From Prionailurus bengalensis (lineage: Eukaryota; Chordata; Mammalia; Carnivora; Felidae): 64,000 nucleotides of DNA. A model generated the notes under the pieces. That model saw only the letters and a program-made list of their open reading frames with translations. It had not been told where the DNA came from and did not search any database. The stretch is from positions 136,638,566 through 136,702,565 of the forward strand of contig NC_057345.1 of the NCBI RefSeq assembly GCF_016509475.1, given 5' to 3'. The stretch's first letter is position 1; each line of letters starts with the position of its first letter. The translations under genes were made by a program, and so were the position numbers. Positions 9,261-21,035 of the stretch are shown one piece after another.

Positions 9261-11167
9261 ATGTATAAGAAAGCTGTGTTCCTAGTTGAGTTTCTGCTGT
9301 GCATACGTTCATCTTTTATAGGTTTACTTATAGTCTTTATAAACGTAGAGTATCCTGAGTGAAGAGCTCACAGTAATTTGCTCAAGGCCTGTTCTGTTGG
9401 CTGTTGTGAAAAAGGAGGCAAAGGTTTCCCTTAGCTTACCTATCCCCCATTATCTTATCTTCTCAAGGCTGGGCTTCCATGCCTCCCAAGTTTACAACTG
9501 GCTGATGGAAATGAGTTACCCATGTTGATATGTTAAGGGATAAGACAGAAGACAGTCCCCAAGGCCTTTCTTCTTTTTCAGGGTAATGTACAGTTTAACA
9601 GTGACCTTCAGAAGATGAGGACCTTGTTTTCGTTTTCTAAATAAAATATCCCTGGTTGCGAGAATATCAGACTGTGTGGGAGCAAATCGCTGGGGAATGT
9701 GTTTTGGGCGTGCGACTATTTTTGTTAGTCCTGAATCGTATCATAGCAGAGGCAGCCACATCTACCAATCACTTCAGAATGAGCCTGTAGTTTTCACCCT
9801 GATGATATCAGAGCATTTAATATTGCTTAGAAACATACCCTAATTCCTACAGAAACTAGAGTTTTTGATAGCTGGATCAAAACATATGTATGATTTCTGC
9901 AAAATGTCTAGTCCTCTATTCTGCAATAGTTAACACATGCCCTTCCTAAGTATCTATAATTTTTTACTTCCTATGGCATATAAGCCTGAATTGTCAAATA
10001 ATTAATTAAGATGTTCATGCATGATAAGCTAGAGAAAGGAAGATTCTGATTTAGAGGTATTAAACGCACCATGTAAACTCTTTGACAGCTGAGAAGAACA
10101 CTAAACTAAGAGAAGATATTTCAATGTGTTCTCCGCAAAGACCCAGAATGAACCTTTACACCAGAGCGAGTAGAAATGATTACCTTCTGTGCTAACACCT
10201 AGTTTTTGACCATGACCACTGACAAGGTTCTTTCTGTTAGCTAACCTAAATATTTGATGCTGCAGTGCAAGAACATTTTTCTTGTTTTCAAATTCCCATC
10301 AAAAAGTATTTTTTGATTCATAGCAGAAAGAATTTTCACATAGTATTTCCCCATCTGCTTTTAATTTGCTACTAGAATACCTCTGCCTTCCACTGATCTA
10401 ATTCCTATTTTATAGAGCTGCTTTATTCTGCCTCACCTCGTAACCCTAGATTCACTTCTAGCCTTGCTTTCCTACTAACATGTAGGAATGTTCATATGTG
10501 TATGCGTGACAGTCGTAACCATTGCATCCAAACAAGCAGCACACTCTGATGCTGTTAGCGCCTAAACATTTCACAATTTTATCTGTATTTCTCCATGGCT
10601 TAGAACACACTTTAGTCACTCTTACCCAGAACAATGGCGTCTCTGAGCTTTTGTTTTTCAGTTCCTTCACTGCTAAACCTTTTTGAGCCTTGGTTTCCAG
10701 TTTATATAGCTTATAAATGAACTGGTATATTAATTTATTATATACATCATAAAATGTATAATTTTATACGTTACAAGATGAATGCCAAAAGGTGAGAGTT
10801 TTTGAAGGAAAATATAAAAACAATTAGAAATAGAATCTCAATTCCTTTTCTCTCTAAATGAATTGTCTGGTACTCTCCTTGAGAGAAGTACATCCCATGC
10901 ACCCATCTTTCAAGACTATTGTCCTGAGATATGGCAGAAATATTTTAATCCATGTTCTTGCGTTTTAACTTATTCATTTGAATTCATCTTTATTTAGCTG
11001 CCAAGGTGAGCCATGTGAATACTTGGCCTTGTCATTCCACTGAATTCAGGGGTAGCCTCTGCCAGACTAATCTCAGACCTCTCATCTGAAGCTTTTCACA
11101 CCCTTCCCTCCAGCCCCCTTTGTGTGACTTCCCATTTTAGTAACATGAAAAAGTTTGTAGTTTGCCT
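9261..11167. other. Unassigned intergenic-type sequence
   Basis: About 1.9 kb without a recognisable gene. The right end (about 11080-11167) may be part of an old L2 interrupted by the two SINEs that follow. The 70-codon minus frame at 10458-10670 has no recognisable domain. Confidence 0.4.
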
Positions 11168-11185
11168 GGGCACATCTCACTTTTT

Positions 11186-11391
11186 TTTTAAAGATGTTTT
11201 TTAAATGCTTATTTAAATTTTTTTTAACATTTATATATTTTGAGAGAGAGAGAGAGCAGGGGAAAAACAGAGAGAGATGGAAACACAGAATCTGAAGCAG
11301 GTTCCAGTCTCTGAGCTGTAGGCACAGAGCCTGATGTGGGGCTCCAACTCATGGACTGCGAGATCATGACCTGGGCACCACCCAGGTGCCC
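11186..11391 (-). mobile_element. CAN-SINE, reverse, head partly deleted
   Basis: Reverse felid SINE with T-rich tail side, 'gaatctgaagcaggttccag', 'ctgagctgtaggcacagagcctgatg' and 'gcgagatcatgacctgg', then directly 'gcaccacccaggtgccc'. About 30-35 bp that normally separate 'catgacctgag' from 'gagccacccagg' are missing, removing part of the tRNA-like promoter. It abuts a second SINE in the same orientation. Confidence 0.9.
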
Positions 11392-11597
11392 TTAATGTTT
11401 ATTTATTTTTGACACACAGAGAGAGACAGAGCATCAGTGGGGAAGGGGCAGAGAGAGAGGGAGACATAGAATGCACAGCAGGCTCCAGGCCCTGAGCTGT
11501 CAGCACAGAGCCTGACACAAGACTCGAACTCGCCAACCATGAGATCATGACCTGAGTGGAAGTTCGAGGCTCAACCGACTGAAACACTCAGGCGCCC
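11392..11597 (-). mobile_element. CAN-SINE, reverse, joined to the previous one
   Basis: Full reverse element ('ttaatgtttatttatttttg' through 'actgaaacactcaggcgccc'). The target-site duplication flanks the pair, not each copy: tgggcacatctcactttt (11168-11185) and tgtgcacgtctcactttt (11599-11616). Confidence 0.92.
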
Positions 11598-11616
11598 ATG
11601 TGCACGTCTCACTTTT

Positions 11617-11780
11617 ATATGACTCAGTGCTTTTGCTCATTCTGTTCCTTTTGCCTGGAATAACTCTCCTAATCTTGAATCACTATTCTAAGACTTATTC
11701 TTCAGAAGTCATCTCAAGCATCTTACCTCTTTTTCTAAGAATTATTCCCAGGGTGATTTTAACTTCTAGATGTATTGGCA
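11617..11780 (+). mobile_element. L2 LINE fragment, probable
   Basis: 'gctcattctgttccttttgcctggaataactctcct' resembles the L2 segment 'gctgttccctctgcctggaatgctcttccc', followed by 'ttcagaagtcatctcaagcatcttacctc', which fits the next L2 segment. Heavily diverged. Confidence 0.5.
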
Positions 11781-12544
11781 CAGGGAAAAGACCTATGGGA
11801 TCAATAAAGACCTACTATAAAAGTTAACAACCAAAAGGAGGGAAAATAAAAACTGCAAACTTGAAATGAATAAATGTTTAATTACTTAAGAACATGACAT
11901 GTCATTATATCAACCAATCAACTGCTATTGCAACTCAACTCCAATATTACATATTTGAGTTATATAAAAATTGCATTCATTTGTGATGTGTGGTAGCATG
12001 TCAATATATTTGCTATAATATGAACGAGGACCTCAAAAACTGGTAGTGCATTGGGCCTACTAATATCACAGATGTTCCTGACTTTTTCGTGTCACCATAT
12101 GGTTCTGAAGTCCTCAGATCACTCAGACTTTGTATTAAAATCATCTCATATGTCTGTCTCTTTCACTTTTTCTAGGATATAGCAATCATCAATTTAGAGT
12201 ATAAGGATCATATACCAGGATTTATTTTTCTCACTGTATTTTATAAAAACAAAATGTCCATCAATCAATATTTGAATAAAAAAGATTAATAAAACTAAAT
12301 ATTTAATACATCTCAAATATAAACATTTCTAAATATTATAAAGCATAAATGAAATTTAAATTTATAAAACTATCAATGTTATGTATATACTCTAACACAG
12401 AAAATTAAAGTGATACATAAAGCAATATTTAAAAATAAAAAAATATGTAAATGAAGACAATTACATAAAATTACCAAAAATTAGTTGATCTTTTAAAAAT
12501 AATCTTATAGGTAGGATATGTTTCATCTTTTGAATTTGAAGGGG
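11781..12544. other. Unassigned AT-rich sequence
   Basis: Very AT-rich, with many TAA/TTA words in all frames. No repeat family or gene recognised. Confidence 0.45.
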
Positions 12545-12715
12545 TTTTTTGAGAGAGTGTAAGCAGGGGATAGGCAGAGAGAGAGAGAGAGAAAATCCTA
12601 GCAAGCTTGATGCCCAGCATGGAGCCTGATAGGGCTGGATCTCACAACCCTGAGATCATGACCTGAGCCCAAATCAAGAGTCAGATGTTTGACCGACTGT
12701 GCCACCTAGGTGCCC
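12545..12715 (-). mobile_element. CAN-SINE, reverse, short older subtype
   Basis: 'ttttttgagagagtgtaagcagggg', 'cccagcatggagcctga', 'ctgagatcatgacctgagcc' and 'ccgactgtgccacctaggtgccc'. It lacks the longer body block, so it belongs with the older, shorter carnivore SINEs. Confidence 0.88.
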
Positions 12716-13345
12716 ATTATGTATGTTTTATTTTTATTTTTTTTGAAATTTTCTTCAGTGGCTGACTTAATTATTTTTGAATCTTTACTACTAGGAGACA
12801 TATCAAGGAGATAGGCCTATAACCAAATATATTACAGTAATTACATCAACATCGTTTAAGATCATTTTTTGTTTGATAACTTTAGGAGAGCATTATAAGC
12901 TTTCTCCCTGGAATTTCATCCAATCCTTTTGTTAATAGCCATGTATAATTTTGTTTCAAAGAAAGCATTTAGAGTTCATCTTCATTTTCTTTGTTTTTAT
13001 TGCATATAGATGGAAAATTCAATGCAGGGTTACTTTATCAATACCAACACTGGTCTGTTAGCATCACATTTGTTCAGTAATTATCTGTGCAGTATAAATT
13101 TTGCTTTATTTACTCCCATTTTCTAACTCTTCCAGGGTATTATGAAATTTTAGAAGACTAATTTTAAGTGAGAACAACTTTATATAATTTGTGGTTTTAA
13201 CACTATATATAACTCTTTGAATGGAGATGATGTTCATTTGACAAGTGATTTCACTACACATTGGTAACTTTTCAATTAATGTTGATTTCAGGAGGTTTGT
13301 ATATTTGTCTGTATAGTTACCTTTACCAAAAACTTGATATTTTTA
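12716..13345. other. Unassigned AT-rich sequence, possibly L1-related
   Basis: No clear match. Position beside an antisense L1 ORF1 segment suggests it could be the following part of the same decayed L1, but I cannot show it. Confidence 0.3.
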
Positions 13346-14760
13346 TACGGTTTTGAGTTACTGTCGAGCAGCCTTTCATTTCAACTTGAAGGACTCTCTT
13401 TAGCATTTCTAGTGGCAGGTCTAGTAGTAATAAACTTACTCAGCTTTTGTTTACCTGGCATGTCTTATTTTCTCTCTAATTTTTGAAGGACTGTTTCGGT
13501 AGAGACAGAATTCTTGCTTGATTTTTTTTTTCTGTCGTTACTTTAAACTTTTTTTGATGTTTATTCATTTTTGAGAGACAGAGTGTGAGGGGGGAGGGGC
13601 AGAGAGAGAGACAGAGACAGAGACAGACAGAATCTGAAGCAAACTCCAGGCTCTGAGCTGTCAGCACAGAGCCCAATGCGGGGCTCAAACCCACGAATTG
13701 TGAGACCATGACCTGAGCCGAAGTTGGACACCCAACTGATTGAGCCACCCAGGTGCCCCTGTCATTACTTTAAATAGATCATCCCACTGCCTTCCTGCCT
13801 GCCAGGTTTATGCTGAGAAACCTGTTGACAAGCTTATTGAAAATTTCTTGTATATTCCAAGTCACTTTCCTCTTGCTAGTTTCAAGATTCTGTGTTTGTC
13901 TTTTTTTTTTTTTCAAACTTGATTAGAATGTGTCTTGATATAATTTCTTTGAATTTATTCTACTTGGAGTACATTGAGTTTCTTGTATTTGTATATCAAT
14001 GTCTTTTGTCAAATTTGGAAAGTTTTGAGCAATCATTGCTTTAAATAAGCTGTCTACAACTTTTTCTTTCTTTTCTCCTTTTGAGATGCCCATAACGTGT
14101 ATATTGGTTTCCCATAAGTCCTTTAGAATCTGTACACTTTACTTAATTCATTTTTTTCTTTATACTCTTCAGATTTTATAATTTCAAGTGACCTGTCTTC
14201 AAGTTCACTGCATCATTTTTTCTGTTTGTTTGGGTTACTGTGGAACCCCTCTTGTATATCTTTTCATTCAGTTATATTTTTCAGATGCAGAGTTTTTGTT
14301 TCCTCCACCCTTAATCTCTTGCCTCGAGGGTCTGTGGGCCTGTAGAATGCTTGCAATTTTTACAAGTCATGACTGTTGCTTTCTGCAGTTGCTGCTAGTC
14401 TGAGATCTGAGTTACTTTTGTCCATCTGTGCTTTAAGTTGGGTGACACATGGAACAGTGCCTCAGGCAGCTTAGAGTCAGGTCAGAAAGTTTCAAATTGT
14501 TCCCACTTGGTTCTCTCCAGGTCACCGAAAAGAACTGGAGACCGATTGGACTGCTCCTACCCCCAGACTGGGAGGGAGGGACAAGCATGAGTAAAGGCAT
14601 CGTGAAATTCTCCACTATTTTGTGTGTGGATTTTCTTGGTTGGGTGTTTGCCTGGTGTCTGTAGATCTCTGAATTCCAGAGTGTCTATAAAGTTATTTTT
14701 GTCGGTTTCAAAGGTTTTGCTTTAGTGTTTTTAGAATTTTAAAAATACCACAATAAAGAC
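13346..14760 (-). mobile_element. Ancient L1 LINE, antisense, ORF1 region, decayed
   Basis: The plus strand shows the reverse complement of the mammalian L1 ORF1 region in order: 'cttgaaggactctctttagcatttct', 'cttttgtttacctggcatgtct', 'gatcatcccactgccttcctgcctgcc', 'ctcttgctagtttcaagattctgtgtttgtc', 'gatgcccataacgtgtatattgg', 'tttcaagtgacctgtcttcaagttcactg'. On the minus strand these correspond to the conserved ORF1p RNA-binding and C-terminal region. Stops and indels make it non-functional. Split by a SINE at 13548-13758. The part beyond about 14330 is assigned by position, with less certainty. Confidence 0.75.
13548..13758 (-). mobile_element. CAN-SINE, reverse, inserted in the L1
   Basis: Complete reverse element ending 'gattgagccacccaggtgccc'. 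Flanked by a 16-bp target-site duplication with one mismatch: ctgtcgttactttaaa (13532-13547) and ctgtcattactttaaa (13759-13774). Removing it restores the interrupted L1 sequence. Confidence 0.95.
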
Positions 14761-15329
14761 CTATATGGAATACCCCTGGTCTGGTTTTTCTGGCCTCTAG
14801 TAGTGTAGTTGCTTCTTTGGGCTGGAGTTTCTTCCTCCACGGCTGACCTTTTCTCTATGGCTCATGATATAGCTAGTCTAGTGAGGCTTTAATATCTTCT
14901 TGCCAATATCTTCTGGCTACTCTATGAGAAAGGTTCAGAATTACTGACTCTGGGCATCTCCTGTGCTTTGGCCAGAGGCTATTTTGAGAAATTTGTGTTT
15001 ATCTTTCTACTACATGGAGAATTAAGGATCTATTTAGGCAGAGATAACAACCTACTTCACAGTATTCTTCCCCTAATTTTTTTTTTAAGTTAGAGAAGGG
15101 GTAAAGTGGAGTTTGGATGGGTTGGGTGGTGGAATTGAAACAGCAAAATAGGAAAAGGCCCTAATGGGCTTTAAGTGAAGATTTCAGGGATGGAGGTTTG
15201 GGAAGGACAGGAAAAGGGGAATGGTGAGCAAAATTATTCAGTCGTACCCAAGAGAATGTTATTTCCTCTATTCACCCCTCATGTTCTTAATATTACAAAA
15301 TAACATGGTCTACCAAAAATACTGTATGA
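14761..15329. other. Unassigned sequence
   Basis: No recognised repeat or gene. Could include more of the L1 upstream region. Confidence 0.35.
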
Positions 15330-15415
15330 CAATCTGATTCATCTTTGTAATTTCAGTATCTAACAAAGCATACTAAGCACTTAACTGGTGTTCAATGTAT
15401 GTTGAACAGAAATGA
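15330..15415 (+). mobile_element. L2 LINE 3' end fragment, probable
   Basis: 'catctttgtaatttcagtatctaacaaagcatactaagcacttaactggtgttcaatgtatgttgaac' follows the L2 terminal pattern (…cctagcacagtgcc…gtaggtgctcaataaatgtttgttgaatg). Confidence 0.5.
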
Positions 15416-15586
15416 CAATGATCTAATCATAAAAGTGGTTCTTAACGCAGACTTTTAATATATAGCTTTCCCACAAGGAAGTTATTTATTCCTAAATAGT
15501 GTTACATGATCCTGTCCATAAAGTGTATGATTATTACCTAAAGATGAAGTGTATGTGAAAAATATTTGTAAATGTATGTTACTTTT

Positions 15587-15797
15587 TTTTTTCCAACGTT
15601 TATTTATTTTTTGGGACAGAGAGAGACAGAGCATGAACGGGGGAGGGGCAGAGAGAGAGGGAGACACAGAATCAGAAACAGGCTCCAGGCTCTGAGCCAT
15701 CAGCCCAGAGCCTGACGCCGGGCTCGAACTCACGGACCGCGAGATCATGACCTGGCTAAAGCCGGACGCTTAACCGACTGCGCCACCCAGGCGCCCC
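15587..15797 (-). mobile_element. CAN-SINE, reverse, young-looking
   Basis: Intact reverse element with a low-divergence head ('gaccgcgagatcatgacc', 'actgcgccacccaggcgcccc') that keeps many CpGs. Flanked by a perfect 19-bp target-site duplication gtaaatgtatgttactttt (15568-15586 and 15798-15816). A perfect duplication and retained CpGs both point to a recent insertion. Confidence 0.96.
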
Positions 15798-15893
15798 GTA
15801 AATGTATGTTACTTTTATCTCTGTGAAGTATGAAGGAGGTTATGAGGATGATGAATATTATTCTTTCCTTGACATGAAAGTTTTTACATCTTC

Positions 15894-15896
<3 letters not shown>

Positions 15897-15930
<34 letters not shown>
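15897..15930. repeat. (CT)n microsatellite
   Basis: A run of about 14 CT units, then 'gtctct' and a C7 run to about 15937. Confidence 0.9.
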
Positions 15931-15931
<1 letters not shown>

Positions 15932-16194
15932 CCCCCCACCCTTTCAGTTAGTCAGTGAACTGTACTGTGGATGTGTTTGCTCAGGATTTTGCAAGGTGCT
16001 GTCGGGCATATTACAAATATCATAGTTACGGTCCTAGGAGAACAATACAATATACCTGCTCTCATCTCATTTCACAATGAGTTTATTTTTTCCTAAATGA
16101 GAATTCTTCTACTTCTGTCCAATTTGAGCTTTTGTTGAGAGAGATATGGAAGGAGGTGGAAGAGTGACCTGATTTAATTTTCTTTTCAGAGACT

Positions 16195-16300
16195 GTCTTG
16201 TGTATAGGAATGAGTTTTGGACTCAGCAGCAGAATATCTAAGTTGTAGCCTTAGTTCTTCCACTCTCCACTGATGTGTCATTGTTCAAGGAAATTTAACT
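16195..16300 (+). repeat. MIR fragment
   Basis: 'gagttttggactcagcagcagaatatctaagttgtagccttagttcttccactctccactgatgtgtcattgttcaaggaaatttaac' follows the MIR 5' half (agagtcagacagacctggg…ctgccacttac…gtgtgaccttgggcaagttacttaac). Confidence 0.6.
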
Positions 16301-16622
16301 CTTCGTTGTTGTTTTTTTTTTATGTATAAAAGAAGGACAACCACAGTTTCCTCACGGAAGAGCTCCTCTGTATTCCTAACAGAGTTTTTAGGGGGTCCGC
16401 GTGAGAGCATGTGTAAGAAGATGATATAAAATGAATGAGTGCAATGATCTTTCCCTTGACCCTTTTGTTTGTTCTGTTTTCTCTGTTGAAGGAAACAGAC
16501 ATTCAATAAATTGAAGGGCAGAAATTGGCATCACGGAATGCTCAAGCTAGTAGCCGATGGAGAGCATAAATTGCCAACAAATCCCTGTGTGTTGGAAACA
16601 GGAATGTTTGGAGAACTTAGAG

Positions 16623-16625
<3 letters not shown>

Positions 16626-16659
<34 letters not shown>
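16626..16659. repeat. (GT)17 microsatellite
   Basis: Uninterrupted GT dinucleotide run. Confidence 0.95.
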
Positions 16660-16660
<1 letters not shown>

Positions 16661-16679
16661 TATTATTAGGTCATGTCTC

Positions 16680-17215
16680 CCCTGAGCGTCACAATTCTCC
16701 AGGGGCTTTCCAACTCACTTAACTTAAAATCCAGCATCCTTCCTATGGCCTTCAAGCCCCTTTCTCTTACCTCAAATTTATCTCCTCTTCATTCCTCTCT
16801 ATTCCTACATCTTTACTGTTACACAAACATTCCAAGCCTATTTCCTGCTTACGGGTTGTGTATTTCAATTCCTCTTTCTCAATCCTGTCAGTTGCATGAC
16901 TCATATTTTCTCTTTATTCAGTTTTCTACTCAAAGGTCACCTCTTCCAAGGGGCCTTCCCTGATCATCTATCTAAAATAGTATTTCCTATATCTCTAGTC
17001 CCATGACCCCACTTATTTTTGTTTTTAGTACTTAATGCGACTTCTCTCTGTTTTATATCTGCAATTTTAATTATTTTTATTCCCCACTAGAATGTAAACT
17101 TCAGAAGGGCAGGAGCTTTGTCTGTTATTTTTCCAGATCTATGTTCAGTGTCTGGCACATTGTAGATGCTCAATAAATAATTGTTGAATGAATGAATGGC
17201 TGGATGAATGAATAA
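16680..17215 (+). mobile_element. L2 LINE, 3' portion
   Basis: Clear ordered L2 landmarks: 'ttctccaggggctttccaac', 'tatggccttcaagcccc', 'actcaaaggtcacctcttccaaggggccttccctgatcatctatctaaaatag', 'tccccactagaatgtaaacttcagaagggcaggagctttgtctgtta', and the terminal 'cagtgtctggcacattgtagatgctcaataaataattgttgaatgaatg'. Non-functional remnant of the last ORF segment and 3' UTR. Confidence 0.9.
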
Positions 17216-19307
17216 ACATTAAGTGTACATTCCACGAACTCTATGGAAGATCTGTATCCAAGTCTGTATTTTTGGAAGTATTATCTCTTGTTGTAGATTA
17301 AGCACCTGATCATAGTTAATAGCACTTAGCTTCTCCCACTATTTATAATATCCCACTCTTTTGCTCTTGCCTCACAAGCCTGAATGGATTCCTTTTAAGC
17401 CATTGCTTTGAAGACATTTGTATATTTTTCTAAAGATGTGTAATGAGTGGAAATAACCATGCATGAAGCACTTTTAGTGTAGTCTTTATAAAGTCAGCTT
17501 TTGCATCTAGAAGTCTTGTTAGATAACTCACTGGAAAAAAAATATATTCGTTTGTATCAGATTGTTTCTATCACAGATGATTTTTGAAGCTACTTTTTAA
17601 GTAATTTAAAATATGAGGTTATAGCAGGGTGACAAGACACAGATCCCTGAAACACAGAAATTCAAACTCGGCTCAGGCAAAACTCAGTGGACAGTCTTCC
17701 TGACAGCATGACCACGCGAGCAGTTAGAGGCAACTCCGACTAGGTAGGGACCGCGGCTTGGCTGCTGGCGGCATGGCTGCTAAGGTCGTGGGGGGGGGGG
17801 GAGGAAAACTAATTGTGATTCGTGAGATTCCAGATTTTAGTGCCCTAACCACTTAGGAGAGTAGCTGCCCTGGAAGCAGAAGGAAAATGAGAGAACATGG
17901 GAAATGATAGAGACCTTAGCACAGTTGTGTCCTCTCTGACTTGGCTACCACAGTAGTGCTGAGTTTTGTATTACTGCAGTCATTTTTGTTTTAGCCATGG
18001 GATACGGCAAAGTGCGCTGGGTGACAAGGGTGAGGAGCAAAAGAGAGAAGTCTGTAATTCTCTGTTAGGTAGGTGGAGACGGAATGCTCATAAAATATGT
18101 AGTTGAACAGATGCACCCGTGTTTATCCCTGGGTTAAAAGCAAAACTCTAGCCCGGGCCCCTGAAGATTTTACAAAGGGAAGAAGTCACTTTCAAAAAAT
18201 GTATTAAAAAGTATGTAGAGAGGGAGGAGAGGTATCAGGCCAGTATGTATCTTCGCAGTCTATCTTCTTATCATTGAGAAGACCGTTTATTCCCAGGTTT
18301 GGCTAGGAAAATATGTATCCTAATTTTCTTTGTTTGCTCTCTTCTTTTGAAAAAGACAAACCACTTTGAAAGAAACGTTAGTCCGATATGCTAGGAAGTT
18401 ACTTGCTGAGCTCTGATATGACAATGGAGAGCATTGCTGTGAGCCAATCAGGTGCTGCCTGTGGAGATGTTTTTGTTTGCAGCCATTTTCACACATACTT
18501 ATTCAATAAAGCTTTTGTTTTACTGACACTGGAAAACAGTGTGCCGCATTATGCTGTGATTTTGAAGTGACAGTGTCAGTGGGACTAGGGTGAAAGATTT
18601 GAAGTGAATTGAGGCTGAAAACTAAAGCTTTGTTTTTGCTTAGGAAGGAAAGTTAAATTTAAGATTCCCCACCCCCCCTTGCTCCAACCCCTGGAAAAAC
18701 ACAAACAACCCAAACAGTAAGAGAACAGCAACAGGAAAACCAAACTTGTGTCTTCTTACACTATTTTCAGGGAGAGAATAAAATTCCAAATATATTTTTA
18801 TATTTCTCGGGTAATAAGAAAATCGTCGCAACTTCTGTCAAAACTTATGATGGGCATGGCGTATTTAATACTCAATAAGTAACATAGCTGAAACTGGTTA
18901 CACGTCAACATTCTGAAAAGTGTCTGTTCAAGTAAGATAAAGCGATACTGACGGCAAAGAACAGTGTCTGCAGTCAGGGTTCCTGGGATAAATCCAAATC
19001 ACAACGCATTTCTTCCTTACATCTGAGTTATACACTTAAAACTTAGGCTTTGACCAGGTAAGGCGGCAAGTCATGAGGATAAACCTGCTGTAGTTCAAAT
19101 GACTGTACTGTTGTGCAACTCTGTCCCCCGTGTTTGGATTGACTTCGGCGCCCCAGGGAACCTCTGCAAGGCTTTATGTTCTGCATCTGATTGAAGGAGA
19201 GCACTTCACTGCACTACTCCTAACACGTCTTTGTGTTCTAACTCTCTAGGAATCACTTTGTTTCGGAAAATAGGTAATTCAAACACCGTGGTGGATCACT
19301 TAATTTC
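17216..19307. other. Unassigned sequence with a small CpG cluster
   Basis: About 2 kb without recognised repeats. A cluster of CpGs lies at about 17668-17790 followed by a G12 run (about 17791-17802). Within it an ATG in good context (gcggcATGG, 17772) opens a frame of only about 27 codons. An AATAAA at 18505 is isolated. No gene model can be supported. Confidence 0.4.
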
Positions 19308-19527
19308 TTTTTTTATTTTTTAAAGTTTATTTATTTATTTTGACAGAGAGAGAGAGAGAGAGAGAGAGCGAGCACAAGCAGGAGAGGGGCAGAGAGAGAG
19401 GGAGAGAGAGAATCTGAAGCTGACAGTGCAGAGCCCTATTGCGGGGCTCAGTTCCTGAACAATGAGATCATGACCTAAGCTGAAATCCAGTGTCAGACGT
19501 TTAACTGACTGAGCCACCCAGGAGCCC
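19308..19527 (-). mobile_element. CAN-SINE, reverse
   Basis: T-rich side 'aaagtttatttatttattttgac', a (GA)n expansion at about 19344-19368, 'aatctgaagctgacagtgcagagccc', 'aatgagatcatgacctaagc' and the head 'actgagccacccaggagccc'. The 'gtggtgg' at both edges (19288 and 19529) fits a decayed target-site duplication. Confidence 0.93.
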
Positions 19528-19859
19528 TGTGGTGGCTTTTAATAAGACATCAATAGAATTTTGTTCTTCGTGTTGGTGTGCATGTGTGCACATGCCAACG
19601 CTACCCCCTGTAAGTTATTATTCGTAAATTTAGAGTTAAATATTACTGGCCTCCACTTTCATGGAAGGGGGGAGATGATTATAGTTCCCACGGGGCTCCC
19701 GCAGTTCTATTTTCTATCGTAGCACTTATGCTGTTTGGTAATTGTTTTGTATGTCCTTGTCCTCCATTAAATTCTGCTGGTTTTTCCCATTCCTGATGTT
19801 ACAGTTTCTCTCATCTTAAAAAATAATTGACCCATGAGAATCATCATCTTTTATCACTT
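19528..19859. other. Unassigned sequence
   Basis: No gene seen. Might extend the L2 that follows. Confidence 0.4.
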
Positions 19860-21035
19860 TGTTCCCTTCAAACTCAAGAGTAATATATCATACTGTTTCA
19901 TTATTTACCTTCCTTATATTTCTAATTACCAATCAACATTCTCTATTCATTTTTTCAAAATACTTCTCAAAGGCACTTGACCTTGTCAATTCCACCCTAC
20001 CTTGTGGAAATTGTGCTCAGTCATTCTTAACATTCACTGTAGACCCCCCAGCTTGCAGTGGACAGAAGACTTTGGTATTTTTAGGGAACTGAGGCTTGGC
20101 CTCTTCTCTTCACACTTTTTCCCAGGCTCCTAATTTATACATTTGAGGTCCATTGTCATCAGATAACTTATATTCGCAAATTATTGCCTGTGGTCGAGTC
20201 ATTGCTCCTAAATTCTATTTGTATCCTGGTCAGATTTACTCAGACGCCTACTGGCACTTCAGGTTCAATGTCTTCAAATCAGGACCGACACCGTCTCATC
20301 CCCTACTTCCCAAATCAAAGATTTGCAAACTTTCAGATTCTTTTTTCTGTGTTATTCTCCCAACATGGCCTTAGGCTCTCTTCTAGCCTAAATCCTACAC
20401 TGTATCTTCTCTCTTCTCCTAATCCAACGATACTACTTTAGTTTAGACTTCTAGCCCTTCACACTGGAGCTATTATATTGGTGTTTTATGAGGTTTCTTT
20501 GTCCATTTGTTTTCTCTTCTATTCATTCACCACACTGCAGTCGTAAAAATTAATTAAAAGTGCAGATATTGTCACATATTTTGCCTGTTTAAAACATTTT
20601 CATGTTTGCCGTTGCCTCTCAGAAAAGTTGGAATATCACGGCACGAGAGACCCTTTTTTGGGTATCTATTTTTCAAAATTCATCCGTTGGATTTCCCCCG
20701 CCTTCTTTTAGAAGATTCACTATAGTCATACACATTACTAACAATTCTCTACACATGGCATACTGCTTTATATCTTTATCTCCACACTGTTTCCTTACCT
20801 GGAGTAGCCTTTACCCGTGATCAGCCTGCTGGACTCCTAGTCAGCCTACAAGACCCAACTACATGAACTTTTTTATGATATTCCTCTAAGCACAGTTGAC
20901 TGTTCTCCCCTTGAGTGTTCAGTGCCCGTCCCGCATGTAATGTCCAGATCTCATTTACCTTCTCTCATTAATCATGTTTTATTTATACCTGAATCCCCAT
21001 TTACTGCTCCCAATAAATAATAGTTACTGAAAACA
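19860..21035 (+). mobile_element. L2 LINE, decayed ORF2 and 3' region
   Basis: Ordered L2 landmarks across about 1.2 kb: 'tccaacgatactactttagtttagacttctagcc…' for the reverse-transcriptase 3' region, 'caccacactgcagtcgtaaaaattaattaaaagtgcagatattgtcacat', 'gcctgtttaaaacattttcatg', 'cagaaaagttgg', and a 3' end 'ctccccttgagtgttcagtgcccg…cccaataaataatagttactgaa'. The short open frames at 19859-20820 are relics or chance frames inside it. Confidence 0.72.

Noticed and set aside
13476..13748. Frame beginning Met-Ala-Gln-Ser-Val, seen again at 36751-36942, 40440-40706 and similar sites
   Set aside because: This is the translated head of the felid SINE, recurring wherever the element occurs; it is not a gene family.
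17772..17855. ATG in strong context with a peptide start Met-Ala-Ala-Lys-Val
   Set aside because: The similarity to a known protein start ends after five residues, where a G run takes over; the frame closes after about 27 codons.
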